DNA of 64,000 nucleotides, taken from Trichomonas vaginalis G3. Taxonomy: Eukaryota; Parabasalia; Trichomonadida; Trichomonadidae. Positions 1-11,500 of this stretch are shown here, piece after piece (the stretch's first letter is position 1; each line of letters starts with the position of its first letter). A model generated the notes under the pieces. That model was not told the DNA's origin and did not search any database. It saw only the letters and a list, made by a program, of their open reading frames with translations. Both the position numbers and the translations under genes were made by a program. The DNA lies in NCBI RefSeq assembly GCF_026262505.1, contig NC_067203.1, positions 23,045,411 to 23,109,410 of the forward strand, read 5' to 3'.

Positions 1-628
1 GTCTCTAATGTTTCGAAGTCAAAAGTAATATAATATCTTGTCGGTTTATAATATTTCTGCAAATTGTGAGCTAATAACCACTGATATATCTTCTGTTTCG
101 TAATATGTGGTGCATATGGTTGCTGTGTCTTTTGCAACTGAACGTCTTGAATTAATCTTCCATTATTTTCTTTACATTTCTCACAATGTTTTAAAAATCT
201 TCTTTGGTTTTTCCTTTCTGGATCATCACGGATAGAATAAACTTCTTCTTTGCAAAAGGGGCAAACTTTATATCCTGTGAGTGCTTCAACGTCTGTTATT
301 CTGTCAGCGTGAAGTTTTCCACATGGACTCTGTGTTAATAAAATATTTACTGTTTCAAATTCTGGATCTATCATTATTGATTCCACTAATGGAAAGTCTA
401 CCTTATTTATGTCCACGTCTTCTGGTTGAGGATCACAATAATAGAAATCAATATTAACATTTAACATTCTCGCTAATCTCTCACTTTCTGATGAAATGTC
501 AAACCCTTCATATGCATCTATTGCTTCATTTAAATAGCTTCTACGAGTTTTAGGATTAGCACCATCAGGAATGTTATAGAAGCGTTTAAATAACCTTCTA
601 CCTTCTGCTTAATTTGATTATCATTCAT
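1..628 (-). pseudogene. Family B DNA polymerase, N-terminal part, frameshifted, cut by the window edge
   Basis: The minus strand reads open from about 590 down to the edge. The translation contains a paired-cysteine motif (CPFCKEE followed about 30 residues later by HCEKC) and ends in YYITFDFETLE, the Exo I motif (DxE) of family B DNA polymerases with 3'-5' proofreading. The rest of the exonuclease and the palm domain lie outside the window. A possible start at 626-628 (MNDNQIKQKVEG) is in a different frame from the main body, so a frameshift near 600 is needed. The sequence is unlike the other polymerase at 54886, which has a different Exo I context (FADFECS), so it should come from another element family. 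Polymerases of this kind in parabasalids usually belong to large self-replicating transposons; that assignment is inference. Confidence 0.6.
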
Positions 629-812
629 TTTAGCTGTTCCTTTTTGTTCATTTATGTAAGAATAAAAAATTAAAATAAATAAAAATAAAGTTTATTTTTT
701 AAAGCCATAAAATGAATTAAGAACACATAAATTTTTATCATCTGCGACGTGACGAATACATTTTAATTTACTCAAGAATGCGTACCCTGATACATTAAAT
801 CTAATTCCTGTC

Positions 813-1832
813 TTATTTAATTTCACAACTTTGAAAAGGAATGTATGAATAGCTATAAAATGATGAGATTGATGTTTTATGGGTTGCTTCCATTTTTTCT
901 GAAATAAATGAATAAATATAATGTTTATAAGTTTTCATATCTTTTATGTTCTTAATAACGAATGGTATAGACCTTTCCACTTCGTCTTCCTTCGGTGCTG
1001 TTCTTTCATATGAAACATTATTGGTATCTTCAATAATGAAACCACAATCACATAAAATTTTATAGGTTCCAATTGTTTCTTTTGATATTTTATCTAACAA
1101 ATCAAAAACTTTATCAACACCTGTACATTTATTTAAATAATAATTTGTGTAAATATCATGGTCTTCTTTCTTAATCGTATTTGTTGCATATGTTACATTT
1201 TTCAGTGCTTTTTTGAATTTTCAGAATCAAGAGGAGGTGAAAGTAATATACATGGATAATCTCCATCGTCAATAAATTGTAACTTATGTTTATGAATAAA
1301 TTTTGTGCCTTCTTCTGAAAGTGTTTCGTCAATATCACCATCTAATAAATTTTAGTAGATTCCAAAAAGTAATTTTTATATCTTTCCTCATGTGATTTTT
1401 GAACTTCTGATTCTGAAGCTGGGATATTCATTAAACCCTCTACTTCATTCTCAGCATTTCTCAATTCCTTAATTTTTTCATCTATTTCATTTCTTAATTG
1501 TTCCAATTTCTCAATCTCATCGTTATAATATTCATCTTGTTTAATTTTTTCTTCAAAATATTCAGGGGTGTTTCAAGGCTCTCTGAGCCCAGGTCCTCTG
1601 GACCATAAAGAGGAATATTCTCCTGTTTTTCAACTTTTTTGGGATATAAATATCTCATTATAGCCTTTTTAGTAATTGGTCCGTTATATTTAAATTCATT
1701 CAACAATCTGGAAAACTCTTTCACATTCTGCATATATGTTGGATAAGAACCGTCTCCAAAATTTTCTAAAATATTTTCTAATTCTGAATTAGTGAACTTT
1801 AAAGATTTCAATGAATTAGTTGTTATACTCAT
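813..1832 (-). pseudogene. Unknown gene, multiply frameshifted
   Basis: Two open stretches (1494-1832 with an ATG start, and 813 to about 1215) and the sequence between them read as one protein of roughly 340 residues if at least three frameshifts are allowed, near 1570, 1350 and 1220. The continuity is visible because each neighbouring frame opens exactly where the previous one closes, with charged helical sequence (EKLEQLRNEIDEKIKELRN) in the middle. I do not recognise the family. It lies just upstream of the polymerase fragment, on the same strand, and ends about 185 bp before it, so both probably belong to one decayed element. The last part has CDCGF and a run of charged residues but no diagnostic motif. 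Confidence 0.5.
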
Positions 1833-1891
1833 TTATCATTAAATAAAAAATAAAAAAAATAAATTTAACTTAGTTTTAATTTTACGTAAGA

Positions 1892-2155
1892 AGTCAATTT
1901 TTTAAATCTTGATTTATTCAAAAACGTAAGAATAAAAACCGTAAGAATCATACATTTTTTTTACTTCATATGTTAAAAATAATGATACAAAATCGTTCAA
2001 TATTGTATGAATTCTTACGATTCTGAAAATTTTTAAATCTTGATTTATTCAAAAACGTAAGAATAAAAACTGTAAGAATCTTACATTTTTTACTTCATAT
2101 GTTAAAAATAATGATACAAAATCGTTCAATATTGTATGAATTCTTACGTTTACAA
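1892..2155. repeat. Direct repeat, two copies of about 131 bp
   Basis: The block containing CTTGATTTATTCAAAAACGT occurs twice, at about 1909 and 2040 (period 131). Each copy holds CGTAAGAAT words in both orientations, so each can fold on itself. The array lies directly upstream of the start of the degraded gene at 1832, where terminal repeats of an element would be expected. Confidence 0.75.
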
Positions 2156-2184
2156 AAAAAGTCACAAAGCCCGTCAACATATAC

Positions 2185-2860
2185 TACTAAGACATCTTAG
2201 AAAAAAAAATTGTAATTTGACTATTTCAATATCATAAACACATTTCTATTGTTATAAAAGTCTTAAGTGCTTGTGATCAGACAAATCTGTTTTTCAATAA
2301 GACATCTTAGAAAAAAAATTGTAATTTGACTATTTCAATATCATAAACACATTTCTATTGTTATAAAAGTCTTAAGTGCTTGTGATCAGACAAATCTGTT
2401 TTTCAATAAGACATCTTAGAAAAAAAAATTGTAATTTGACTATTTCAATATCATAAACACATTTCTATTGTTATAAAAGTCTTAAGTGCTTGTGATCAGA
2501 CAAATCTGTTTTTCAATAAGACATCTTAGAAAAAAAATTGTAATTTGACTATTTCAATATCATAAACACATTTCTATTGTTATAAAAGTCTTAAGTGCTT
2601 GTGATCAGACAAATCTGTTTTTCAATAAGACATCTTAGAAAAAAAATTGTAATTTGACTATTTCAATATCATAAACACATTTCTATTGTTATAAAAGTCT
2701 TAAGTGCTTGTGATCAGACAAATCTGTTTTTCAATAAGACATCTTAGAAAAAAAAATTGTAATTTGACTATTTCAATATCATAAACACATTTCTATTGTT
2801 ATAAAAGTCTTAAGTGCTTGTGATCAGACAAATCTGTTTTTCAATAAGACATTCTGATTC
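2185..2860. repeat. Tandem array, six copies of a 109-110 bp unit
   Basis: GACATCTTAG recurs at 2191, 2301, 2410, 2520, 2629 and 2738, and a truncated unit begins at 2848. The units are nearly identical and differ mainly in the length of one A-run, which explains the alternation of 109 and 110 bp. No ORF of any length runs through the array. It is minisatellite-like and recent in origin. Confidence 0.95.
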
Positions 2861-3964
2861 AAAACTTTAAATTATATCTCTACCTTATATCAATATCTCT
2901 TTTACATATAATATTAAAGCAAACAATGCCTTCCCTACTTAATTTTACTATTTTATTTTCAATTAATTTCATATTCTTTTATCTTTCACCTTTCTCAATA
3001 TTTCTAAACGCAACTTCACAGTACATTACATTTAACCACCACTTTCTTTTTATCATAAATTTATTTTTTTAATCTTTATCTTTTTTATTTCTTTATTATT
3101 TTCTTCTTCATCTAATATCTTATTTCATCTTTCACCATCTTTTTAATATTACCTATTGTTAACTCTTTATAATAATCTCATTCTGCAATTTTCATAAATA
3201 CATTTTCATATAAAATCTTCTCAATTCATTTCAAACACATTCAAAAATAAAATTGTGAAATATTAATATACTATATAAAACCAATATTTTATAATTCATT
3301 ATTTTTTTGAATACTTCTCAATTTTTTCTTATTCAATTTTTACTAAATAATTTCTCATTTTCTTTTTATTCTTATTCATTCTACATGCTGTTACTAGTTT
3401 ACATATCATTAGCCGAAAAAATAATCATATAACAATCTTACCACATGTTAAATTTTTGATACATATGATTATTTTGAAATTTAAGAAATCGTTTTCAAAC
3501 ATTCTAATAATGTCATAATGCAATCAGACAAATCCCAATTATTATAAACACTATAACATCGATTTTGACTTTAATTTTGAAATCGATAAAATATCTAGAA
3601 GATAAAAACTCATATATTTTGAGTGTAAACCTATTCAATTGTATTTTACTAAAGGATATAGATTCATTCACGAACTTAAATAAGTGTTCACTACATTAAA
3701 TTCTCATTATTTAAAATCTGATTATTTGGCTTGTTCTTTAAAATCACGTTTAAAGCCTACCATAGTGTGACAGGTACATTGCTAGAGACTATACTACAAG
3801 TTGGGCTATTTTAATTATAAATTAAAATAATAATTTGCATTCGCATTACACATCCTAAGTCCAAATCAAACTTGACCGATATGTAATGATAGCTAATAAT
3901 ATATACTTCAATGCTATATAAATGAATACCCTTAGAAACAAATATAAAGAAAGATATGAATTTT
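2861..3964. other. AT-rich intergenic stretch, nothing recognised
   Basis: About 1.1 kb between the tandem array and the 3' end of the BspA-like gene. I see no coding frame, RNA gene or repeat here, only homopolymer runs and very low GC. Confidence 0.6.
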
Positions 3965-6900
3965 TTAAATTTTCATTTCACCTAAAATCATTCCGATCCG
4001 TAAAGTATTGAAATCTATCCCGATTAATCGGGATAAAATTGAATGAGTTGATCCCAATTTCCCGATCAATCCTGATGCCAAAAGATAAGTCTCTTCATCA
4101 TCTTCAAAGTCTTTAGCGAAAGAATCATCTGAAATTTGAGTATTAAATAGAGCGGTAGTAATTGTGACTGAAGTAGTTCCCGATAAGAGAGTATCGATTT
4201 GTTCTTGGTTAAATTCAAATGTGGATTCTGAATCTTCTGATTCTTTTTGCTTGATGACAATCAATATGATAAGAGAAAGTATAAGAATAACTTCAACGAT
4301 TGCGACAGCAATCAATATGATAATCAATAACGAAAGACTAGATGATTCATTAGGTTCACCGATTTCAAATGGGAATGCATTAGTTGTTGTTGTAGTAGTA
4401 GTAGTAGTATTAGTATTTTCATCGTTATCACTGGGTTGAGGATTCTCTGTTATTTCATCGTCATCACTGAATAGAAAAGATGGTATGTCCGGTATAGGAA
4501 CTTCAAATATACAAACTCTGTCAATTTTCTTTGATGGAGTTAACTGCCCGTATTCTGTACTTTTCTTTGTTGGTGCATAATAGTCGCCTTTTGCATAATC
4601 TTCAAATGATGTTGATGAATCGCATTCGCCCTTAATAACTGGAATAAACTTTTCACGTTTAAACCAAAATGAACTAGTGAAATTATTAGTCACATAAATA
4701 TTCTTCAATAAAGGTGAATCAAAATTAGAAGACTGGTAATATCCTCCGAAGCAAATATTTTGAAGATATAAAGGTAAAGTATCATATATGGGAAAGTTAG
4801 TAGAAGAAGATTCCCGCCATGGTTGATAATAATTATAGGTAACAAATTCAATGTTATGAGGAATGACTAATGTTGTTACTCCATAATCAAGAATCTTTCC
4901 ATCTTCAGAATAAATTGGACATGATTGAATTGCATTTGGTAATACTACTGTAATAAAACTTGGAATAACATAAGTTGAAGGCATTTTTCCATATGTCAGA
5001 ATAAGAATTGAATCATAAGCTATCTCATGCTCCCCAATAGTAATGATTGATAATATTACTCCATCACGGCACTTCTGATCAAATTTGATATTAAATGATC
5101 CATAAAACGCAGTAGGGTCTATAAAATCGTAATAAAAATCGTATGTAAATACAAAGTATGTGGATTTATTTATATGTGAAAAAGCATATGCTTCTATTTT
5201 TTGAAAATAGGGAATATCAAATGAAAGCAGTGATGTATACTCAAATGCGTATTTAGGAATACTTCGACTATATGTTGTTAGATCAAATGAAATTTTAATA
5301 TATACTAAATCATAAGCATGAGAAAATGCTCCAATACCTTTATCAAAATCTAATATTATTTTCTCAATTGCAATAATTCCTGTGTATGCAAAACAATACT
5401 GATTTATTTGAACGCCATAGTCTGGAAACCTAACTTTGATAAGTTTGTTGCAATTATAAAAAGCCCGGTCATAGATAAAAACATTTTTCCCTTCTTTTAG
5501 ATCCATGAATCTAATTGATTTTAACGAGAAGCAGTTCTCAAATGAAGAAGCTCCAAAAGAATTAAATTTTGACAAATTGATTTCTGAAAGGCTTTGGCAA
5601 TTGTAAAAGGCATAATCTCCTATGATATATGTTTCAGGTTCAAGTAAAACCTTTTTGAGATTAGTACAATTACAAAATGCAAAAGAAGCAATTTCAATGA
5701 TTTCTTTTGTAGTGAATACGACTTCTTCTAATGTTTTCGCTTCTGCAAATCCCCACTCAAAGTCGATTTTGTGATCGCATGTTATTGTTTTAACCTTTGA
5801 ACTCTTGAATGCATATTTTTCTATCTTTTTAATTGATGATGGAATGTTATAGGCTGTATCTTCATTTGTAAATTCGATGAGTGTATCACCGGTAGGGGGT
5901 AATGAGCTATCAGAGGAGATGATTCGAACATTTGGACTGTCCTTAAAGATATCTTTATTATATATATTTGCGTCATTCTGAAGTTTAATCAACTTCAGAT
6001 TTGTGCACCCAAGGAATGCTGTTTTATCAATTGTCATTTGTTTGTTGAATGTTAATGTCTCGATTTTGCTGTTCAGAAAAGCTTTTTTTGATATGTAATA
6101 AACATTTTTCAGATCAAGATTTGTCAGCAAAGTATTTTCAAATGCATAATCATAAATACTTGTGATTGAATCATCAAAGTTAACTGTGGTTAGTGATGTG
6201 CATCCTTTGAACATAAATGGTGAAACAACAGATTTTCCACCACTAACAAATGTAACTGTTGTTAAGCCAATACAGTCTTCGAAAATTGAAGCATCTTGTT
6301 TATAAGAATCCGCTTGGATTTTAAATTTGATATCAATTAATGAATTACATCCTGAAAATGTTGATTGTTTACCTGTTAATACAATATCATTTCCAACAGT
6401 AAGTGATGAGCAAAGACAGAATGCTCCTTCAGAAATTGTTTTTATCCTATCAATTGGAAATGTCTTTAATTTGGAACACCGAGAAAAACAGTACTTATCA
6501 AGTATTAGATCAGCTTGATTTATAGTGATCTCTTCCAACTCTTTACAATTGAAAAATGCATATTCTTTGAATGTATTTGCTTGAGGTATGTTCACCGTTC
6601 TAAGAGAAATACAGTTTTTAAATGACTTTGGTTGAACAACTTCTAAGTTTGTTATTAAAACTTCAGTTAATTTCATACATTCTGTGAAAAACAGTCCATT
6701 ATATGTTGTTTCTATGGGTGTTTCAGATTCTGCTGAAACACGAGTTAAAGATGAGCACCTATAAAAGCAATTAGAACCGAATGAGATACCATTTGTAGTT
6801 GTGACTATTGTTAATGACTTTATTTTAGAATATGCAAAAGAATACGATTCAAAAGTAACACCTATTGTCGATATTTCAATGTCAAATGAACCACAGTAGT

Positions 6901-7069
6901 AAAATGAAAAAAATCTGAACTGTATTTGAGAATTTGATTTAAAATTAAAATTAATTGATACTATATTTGAGCAAAATGCAAAGGCATATTCTCCAATGGA
7001 ATCTAAATTACTTATTTTAATCGAAGTTAATTGGGAACAATAATAACATAAATATTTTGGAACATTCAT
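3965..7069 (-). CDS. BspA-like leucine-rich-repeat surface protein, main part (frameshifted from 7071-7553)
   Basis: The protein consists mostly of TpLRR/BspA-type repeats of about 23 residues, with the pattern I..YAF..C..L..I.... repeated more than 20 times (residues about 1-640). A threonine-rich stalk (T-run near residue 880) is followed by one strong membrane span (residues about 905-935, LLIIILIAVAIVEVILILSL) and a cytoplasmic tail of about 95 residues. This is the layout of trichomonad BspA-like type I surface proteins, thought to mediate adhesion to host cells or bacteria. The ATG at 7069 is probably not the true start. The same frame is open upstream and the repeat pattern continues into 7071-7553 in another frame, so the intact gene would be 3965-7553 with a single frameshift near 7110-7125. 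The tail is long for the family and acidic in part. Confidence 0.85.
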   Translation of the reverse strand: MNVPKYLCYYCSQLTSIKISNLDSIGEYAFAFCSNIVSINFNFKSNSQIQFRFFSFYYCGSFDIEISTIGVTFESYSFAYSKIKSLTIVTTTNGISFGSNCFYRCSSLTRVSAESETPIETTYNGLFFTECMKLTEVLITNLEVVQPKSFKNCISLRTVNIPQANTFKEYAFFNCKELEEITINQADLILDKYCFSRCSKLKTFPIDRIKTISEGAFCLCSSLTVGNDIVLTGKQSTFSGCNSLIDIKFKIQADSYKQDASIFEDCIGLTTVTFVSGGKSVVSPFMFKGCTSLTTVNFDDSITSIYDYAFENTLLTNLDLKNVYYISKKAFLNSKIETLTFNKQMTIDKTAFLGCTNLKLIKLQNDANIYNKDIFKDSPNVRIISSDSSLPPTGDTLIEFTNEDTAYNIPSSIKKIEKYAFKSSKVKTITCDHKIDFEWGFAEAKTLEEVVFTTKEIIEIASFAFCNCTNLKKVLLEPETYIIGDYAFYNCQSLSEINLSKFNSFGASSFENCFSLKSIRFMDLKEGKNVFIYDRAFYNCNKLIKVRFPDYGVQINQYCFAYTGIIAIEKIILDFDKGIGAFSHAYDLVYIKISFDLTTYSRSIPKYAFEYTSLLSFDIPYFQKIEAYAFSHINKSTYFVFTYDFYYDFIDPTAFYGSFNIKFDQKCRDGVILSIITIGEHEIAYDSILILTYGKMPSTYVIPSFITVVLPNAIQSCPIYSEDGKILDYGVTTLVIPHNIEFVTYNYYQPWRESSSTNFPIYDTLPLYLQNICFGGYYQSSNFDSPLLKNIYVTNNFTSSFWFKREKFIPVIKGECDSSTSFEDYAKGDYYAPTKKSTEYGQLTPSKKIDRVCIFEVPIPDIPSFLFSDDDEITENPQPSDNDENTNTTTTTTTTTNAFPFEIGEPNESSSLSLLIIILIAVAIVEVILILSLIILIVIKQKESEDSESTFEFNQEQIDTLLSGTTSVTITTALFNTQISDDSFAKDFEDDEETYLLASGLIGKLGSTHSILSRLIGIDFNTLRIGMILGEMKI

Positions 7070-7070
7070 T

Positions 7071-7553
7071 TTAATATTTAATTCTTTGATACCTGATCTT
7101 GAAAATATAATTTTTGTTTTGCTTGTCTAACTTGACATTGGTTAAATGAGCACAGCCTTCAAAAGCATTTTTATAAATAGTGTCCACATTCTCTAAGTTG
7201 ATTGTTTGTAAAGTTGAATTAGCAAAAGCACATTCACCAATTACTTTAATGTTAGATGTAAGAGAAACTTTTTTAATTTTCCCATTCAATCGAAAGGCAG
7301 ATCTTGGTATAGATGATGAAGCTGTAACTTTAATTTCTAATTCTGAAATGTAATGAAATCCTTCAAAATTGGGGATTGAAACAGATGCTGAATCAATTAT
7401 TATTTTGTTGTAATTTTCACTAATTATTAAATTAAGCGTATCACTACTAAAATCAGTTTGTTGAGTAATTGTTAACGTTTTAAGTTCTGGGTTTTCATTG
7501 TTAAATCGAACAGCTTTGTATATAAGGCTACAGAATAAAGTTTGCTTAAGCAT
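7071..7553 (-). pseudogene. N-terminal fragment of the same BspA-like gene
   Basis: Begins with a short hydrophobic leader (MLKQTLFCSLIYKAV), then a non-repeat cap and the first TpLRR repeats (IGECAFANSTLQTINLENV, YKNAFEGCAHLTNVKL). The reading frame is lost about 40 bp before the next ORF, and the next frame opens exactly there with further repeats. It is therefore the signal-peptide and cap part of the protein at 3965-7069. The change needed is a single-base indel in an A-rich tract, so a sequencing error cannot be excluded. Confidence 0.75.
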
Positions 7554-7596
7554 CGGAACAGAGAAATCCGATAAAAATCTATGAACTTAAATTTCA

Positions 7597-7657
7597 ATTC
7601 TTAACATTTGAATATAAACACTTTTTAAAAAAACGTTTGTATTCAAATGTTAAGAAT
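7597..7657. repeat. Hairpin upstream of the BspA-like gene
   Basis: Arms 7597-7619 and 7635-7657 pair over 23 bp with one mismatch around a 15-base A/T loop. It lies about 45 bp upstream of the gene that starts at 7553. Confidence 0.8.
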
Positions 7658-8221
7658 GATTTTTTTAAAAAAAAAAGTTCAGAACATAAACAATAATATT
7701 TATGAATGAATTTATAATTTAAAAAAAATTCAGAACATAAACAAAAATTAAAAAATGAAAAACATTATAGAGTTGTATATGTTGTTGAATAAATATAGAA
7801 AGATAACTAAATTGTAAAAACAAACAAAAATTATATTTAAAAAATATATGTAAAAATTTCACTACGAGATCTCACATAATTATCTTTTAATATTACGAAA
7901 AAGTTTATCGATACATGATATTTTGGGATAATTCAAATTTCAGAATTATTATTTTTGAGAGCGCATTGAAATTCTTTCATGTATATATCACAAAAACATC
8001 CATAATGCTATAAAATGATGATAAATTAATAATAAAATATATCAGTATTATGATTTGTTCAAATTGCTTCATATTTGGCATTACTAAAGAGATCTCTAAA
8101 GCAATCAGTTCTATTTCCGGAATGTGATGCATATCTTAAACTCATTCAAATTGAATACTAATCCATTTTTGAGATAGCTCATTGAAAAATTGTCAAGTTT
8201 TTTAATATCGAATTTATGATA

Positions 8222-8470
8222 TCAGATTGTGAGCGGCGCAAAATTTGCCTTGCAAATTTTGCGCCGCTCACAATCTGAATCATGAATTTCATATTATGAG
8301 CCAAATTGAAAACTGTTTCAATCCATTCAATTTTTCTCATAATATAACAAATTATGGACAAAATTGAATGAGTGAAACGGTTTTCAATTTTGTCCATAAT
8401 TTGGATATCTTGTTCATTATTGAGAGCGAAACAAAATTTGCTTCGCAAATTTTGTAAAGCTCTCAATAAT
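8222..8470. repeat. Cluster of long hairpins between two divergent BspA-like genes
   Basis: 8222-8248 pairs perfectly with 8252-8278 (27 bp, three-base loop, with a GC-rich core GAGCGGCGC that is unusual here). 8351-8367 pairs with 8384-8400 (17 bp). 8417-8470 folds into another long hairpin with the same AAATTTGC-loop-GCAAATTT tip as the first. A fourth, weaker one spans about 8290-8345. Short ORFs here on both strands are palindrome artefacts. Confidence 0.85.
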
Positions 8471-8584
8471 ATACAAAATATGCTAATTTTTATTTTAAAT
8501 TTATGTCTCAATCAAGCAATAGATGCGATTTTCTTGAACAAAACATTAAGCCGTTTTATACATTCAATTTCTTAATAACAACAT

Positions 8585-11500
8585 ATGCTTCATAAATTTT
8601 GTTTTTACTCATTATTAGATCTATGCATAAAGATCTCATTAGATCCTGTATATAAGGAAAGCGATCAATCATTAGAAATCACAAAACAACAAGATTTACT
8701 CCAAGACGTTCTTCTTCCGTATATTCAAAATCATTCTGTTCAGAGAATGATAATTAAAGGTGAAGAAATTTCCAAACTCTACAGACTCGACGTTTTTGAT
8801 TTAATTCCAAAATTTGAATTTAATGCAAAAAACATTACTAAAATTCCGAATTATTGCTTTTCAAATCTTCTTAACTTAAACACGATCGTTTTAGGTACTC
8901 ATGTCAAAGAAATTGGATTTTATTGTTTTGCAAATACTAGTTTGATATCAATAAATACAGAATCTATAATATCAATAGGCGAGTGTGCTTTTTACAAGTG
9001 TTCAAAACTTGAAAACATTGATTTAACTTCCGCACAGTTCATTGGTGATTTTGCTTTTTCCGAATCTGGTCTCACAGAAGTGAATGTTCCCAATCTACAT
9101 AGTTTGGGTTACCAATTCTATAATTGTTCAAAATTAACGAAACTTGAAGGTTTTGATTTAATACCAGGTACACGCTTTACAGACAAATTGGACCTTACCT
9201 CAATTACATCTTTGCAGTTTGATCTAGTTACAGATGATTTTTATATGAGATCAATTGTTAATTTGACAGTTACTGGAAATATTCAAATCAAAAACCCTTG
9301 CCCAAATTTAGAAACAATAATCCTCACAGATACACATCGTGAATATTTAAGTGTTAAAAATCAACCAAAACTCAAAAGTATCATTATCAATGGCCAAAAT
9401 GACCATAATCTTTTTCCAAATAATCCCTGCTTAGTAACCATTGAAGGTTCTAATATCATTAATGTTTTAGAGGAATATGCTTTTGCATCATGCACATCTT
9501 TAAGACGCATAGACCTTCCATTAATAAATGTATTCTGGGATTATTGCTTTTTTAATTGCATCAATTTGGAGGAAATTGGAGGCTTACTAGAACCACGAGA
9601 TAGAGATCATAAAGTTATCCTAGGAAATCAAGTATTTAAGTATTGCTGGAAATTCCATCAAATAAAAGAATATAATAGTGATGTTTTTCAAACATACGCA
9701 CCAGGACTCCCAGAAGTCAGTGAGTTTTGTTTTGCTTATAGTGGACTCACTACGATAAAATTTACTAGTTGGTATTTTTCCGCTGATTTTGATATGGATT
9801 CAATACATTTTGGCTTTTCTTTTATAGGCTGCAAAAATTTGCAAAGTGTTGATCTTACAAGTGTTGGAGATCTAGGAGAGAGTTATATGTTTAAAGACTG
9901 TGTAAGTCTTACTGAACTAAAATTAGAGCGTGAAATAGATTTCATTGGTTATTATGCATTTGAAAATAGTAAAATAAACGAATTAATAATAGGTAATAAA
10001 TTTCAAATAAACTATTATTATCCTATTAATTTTGGTAAATATAACATAAATGAAAACGTAAACTTTAACATAATAGCTCCCAGTCAATATGATTATCCAG
10101 ATGAACATTTTTCTGCTTATGTTACTCCTTTCTGGAATACAAAAATAACAAAAATTACTTTTAGAAATTATCTCAATTCTTTCTCTCTCAAATATTTCCC
10201 CAATTCAACAATTAATGAAATTCATTGTGATGATAGCAATTATTTTATATATGAAGATGGTATTCTTTATAACAATGGTAAAACTAAGATATTTGCGTTT
10301 CTAAAGCATGGTTCCAATTCCTTTACAATTCCAGAAAGCGTTAATGAAATACAGCCATTTGCTTTTGCCTGTAGTTCGTTAACTTCATTGACAATTCCAA
10401 GTCGAATAACAGTTGTTGATGGTATTTTTGCATTTTGTCATGAGTTAAAAGAAGTAACATTTGAGGGTTTAATAACAAAACTGGGAGATGATACATTTTC
10501 TCATTGTTATAAATTGGAAAAAATTAACTTTAATGGAGGAGCAAATCTCCTCTCCATCGGCAAATATTGTTTCTGTTGCTGTTATTCATTATCTAGTTTC
10601 CCTTCTTTCGAAAATGTCAATTCAATTGATGAATATTCATTCTCCTTTTGTCCTAAATTAAGCACATTTAATTCTCAAGTGATCACCGAGATTGGAGCAT
10701 TCAGTTTCTGGAATTCAGGTTTACAATTAATAACAGCAAACAACTTGCAAACTATTAACGAAAATGCTTTTAACGGATCAATGATAGAAGAGTTCACATG
10801 TCCAAATGATTTGGTTTTAATTAAGAAATACGCATTTTCAAATTGTCGTCGTTTGACTAAATTTGTATTCAATGGCAAGATAACAGAGATTAATATTCTT
10901 ACTTTCTTCAACACATCATTAGGAAGAATCAAAATCCCAAATAATATTGTTTCAATTAGTTCACATGCATTCGTATGCTCATTTGACATCGAATTTGAAT
11001 TTGAAGAAGGTGGACATCCAATATTTGATGCGATCAATAATTCATTTTTTGAGAAAGATTCTGGAATATTATTATTCACTTATGGAACGATAACCGGAGC
11101 ATATCGAATTCCAGACAAAATTGAATATATAGATCCTCGCACGCTTTATTCAGAAAGGCTTGTAACTTCTGATGGAATAGTCATCAAAAAAGGAGTTTCA
11201 GTATTAATTATTCCAAAATCTTATAAAGGTCCACACAGATTCAGTGATGACAACGCTGATATCTCTCAGGATCTTCAGACACATTTGAGTTATTTTTGTT
11301 CCGAATCAGAAAAACTATTTGAATTGCGTCAAAATGGTGTTGATGTCATTGAGAATACGGAGCTTAATAAAGATGGTGTTTGCAATGATAGTATTGATCA
11401 ATCCCAAAAAGAAATCGTTTTTGAAGCTGAAGACGGAAATTATCCAAAGGGAGTTAAATACGCTGATGATATATATATCAATGACGCAGTTAGTGTATTT

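Noticed and set aside
2185-2860. CRISPR-like regular array
   Set aside because: The whole 110-bp unit is repeated without unique spacers; the setting is eukaryotic.
8179-8575. ORFs on both strands (110 and 67 codons)
   Set aside because: They run through the palindromes and encode each other's inverse; no protein-like composition.
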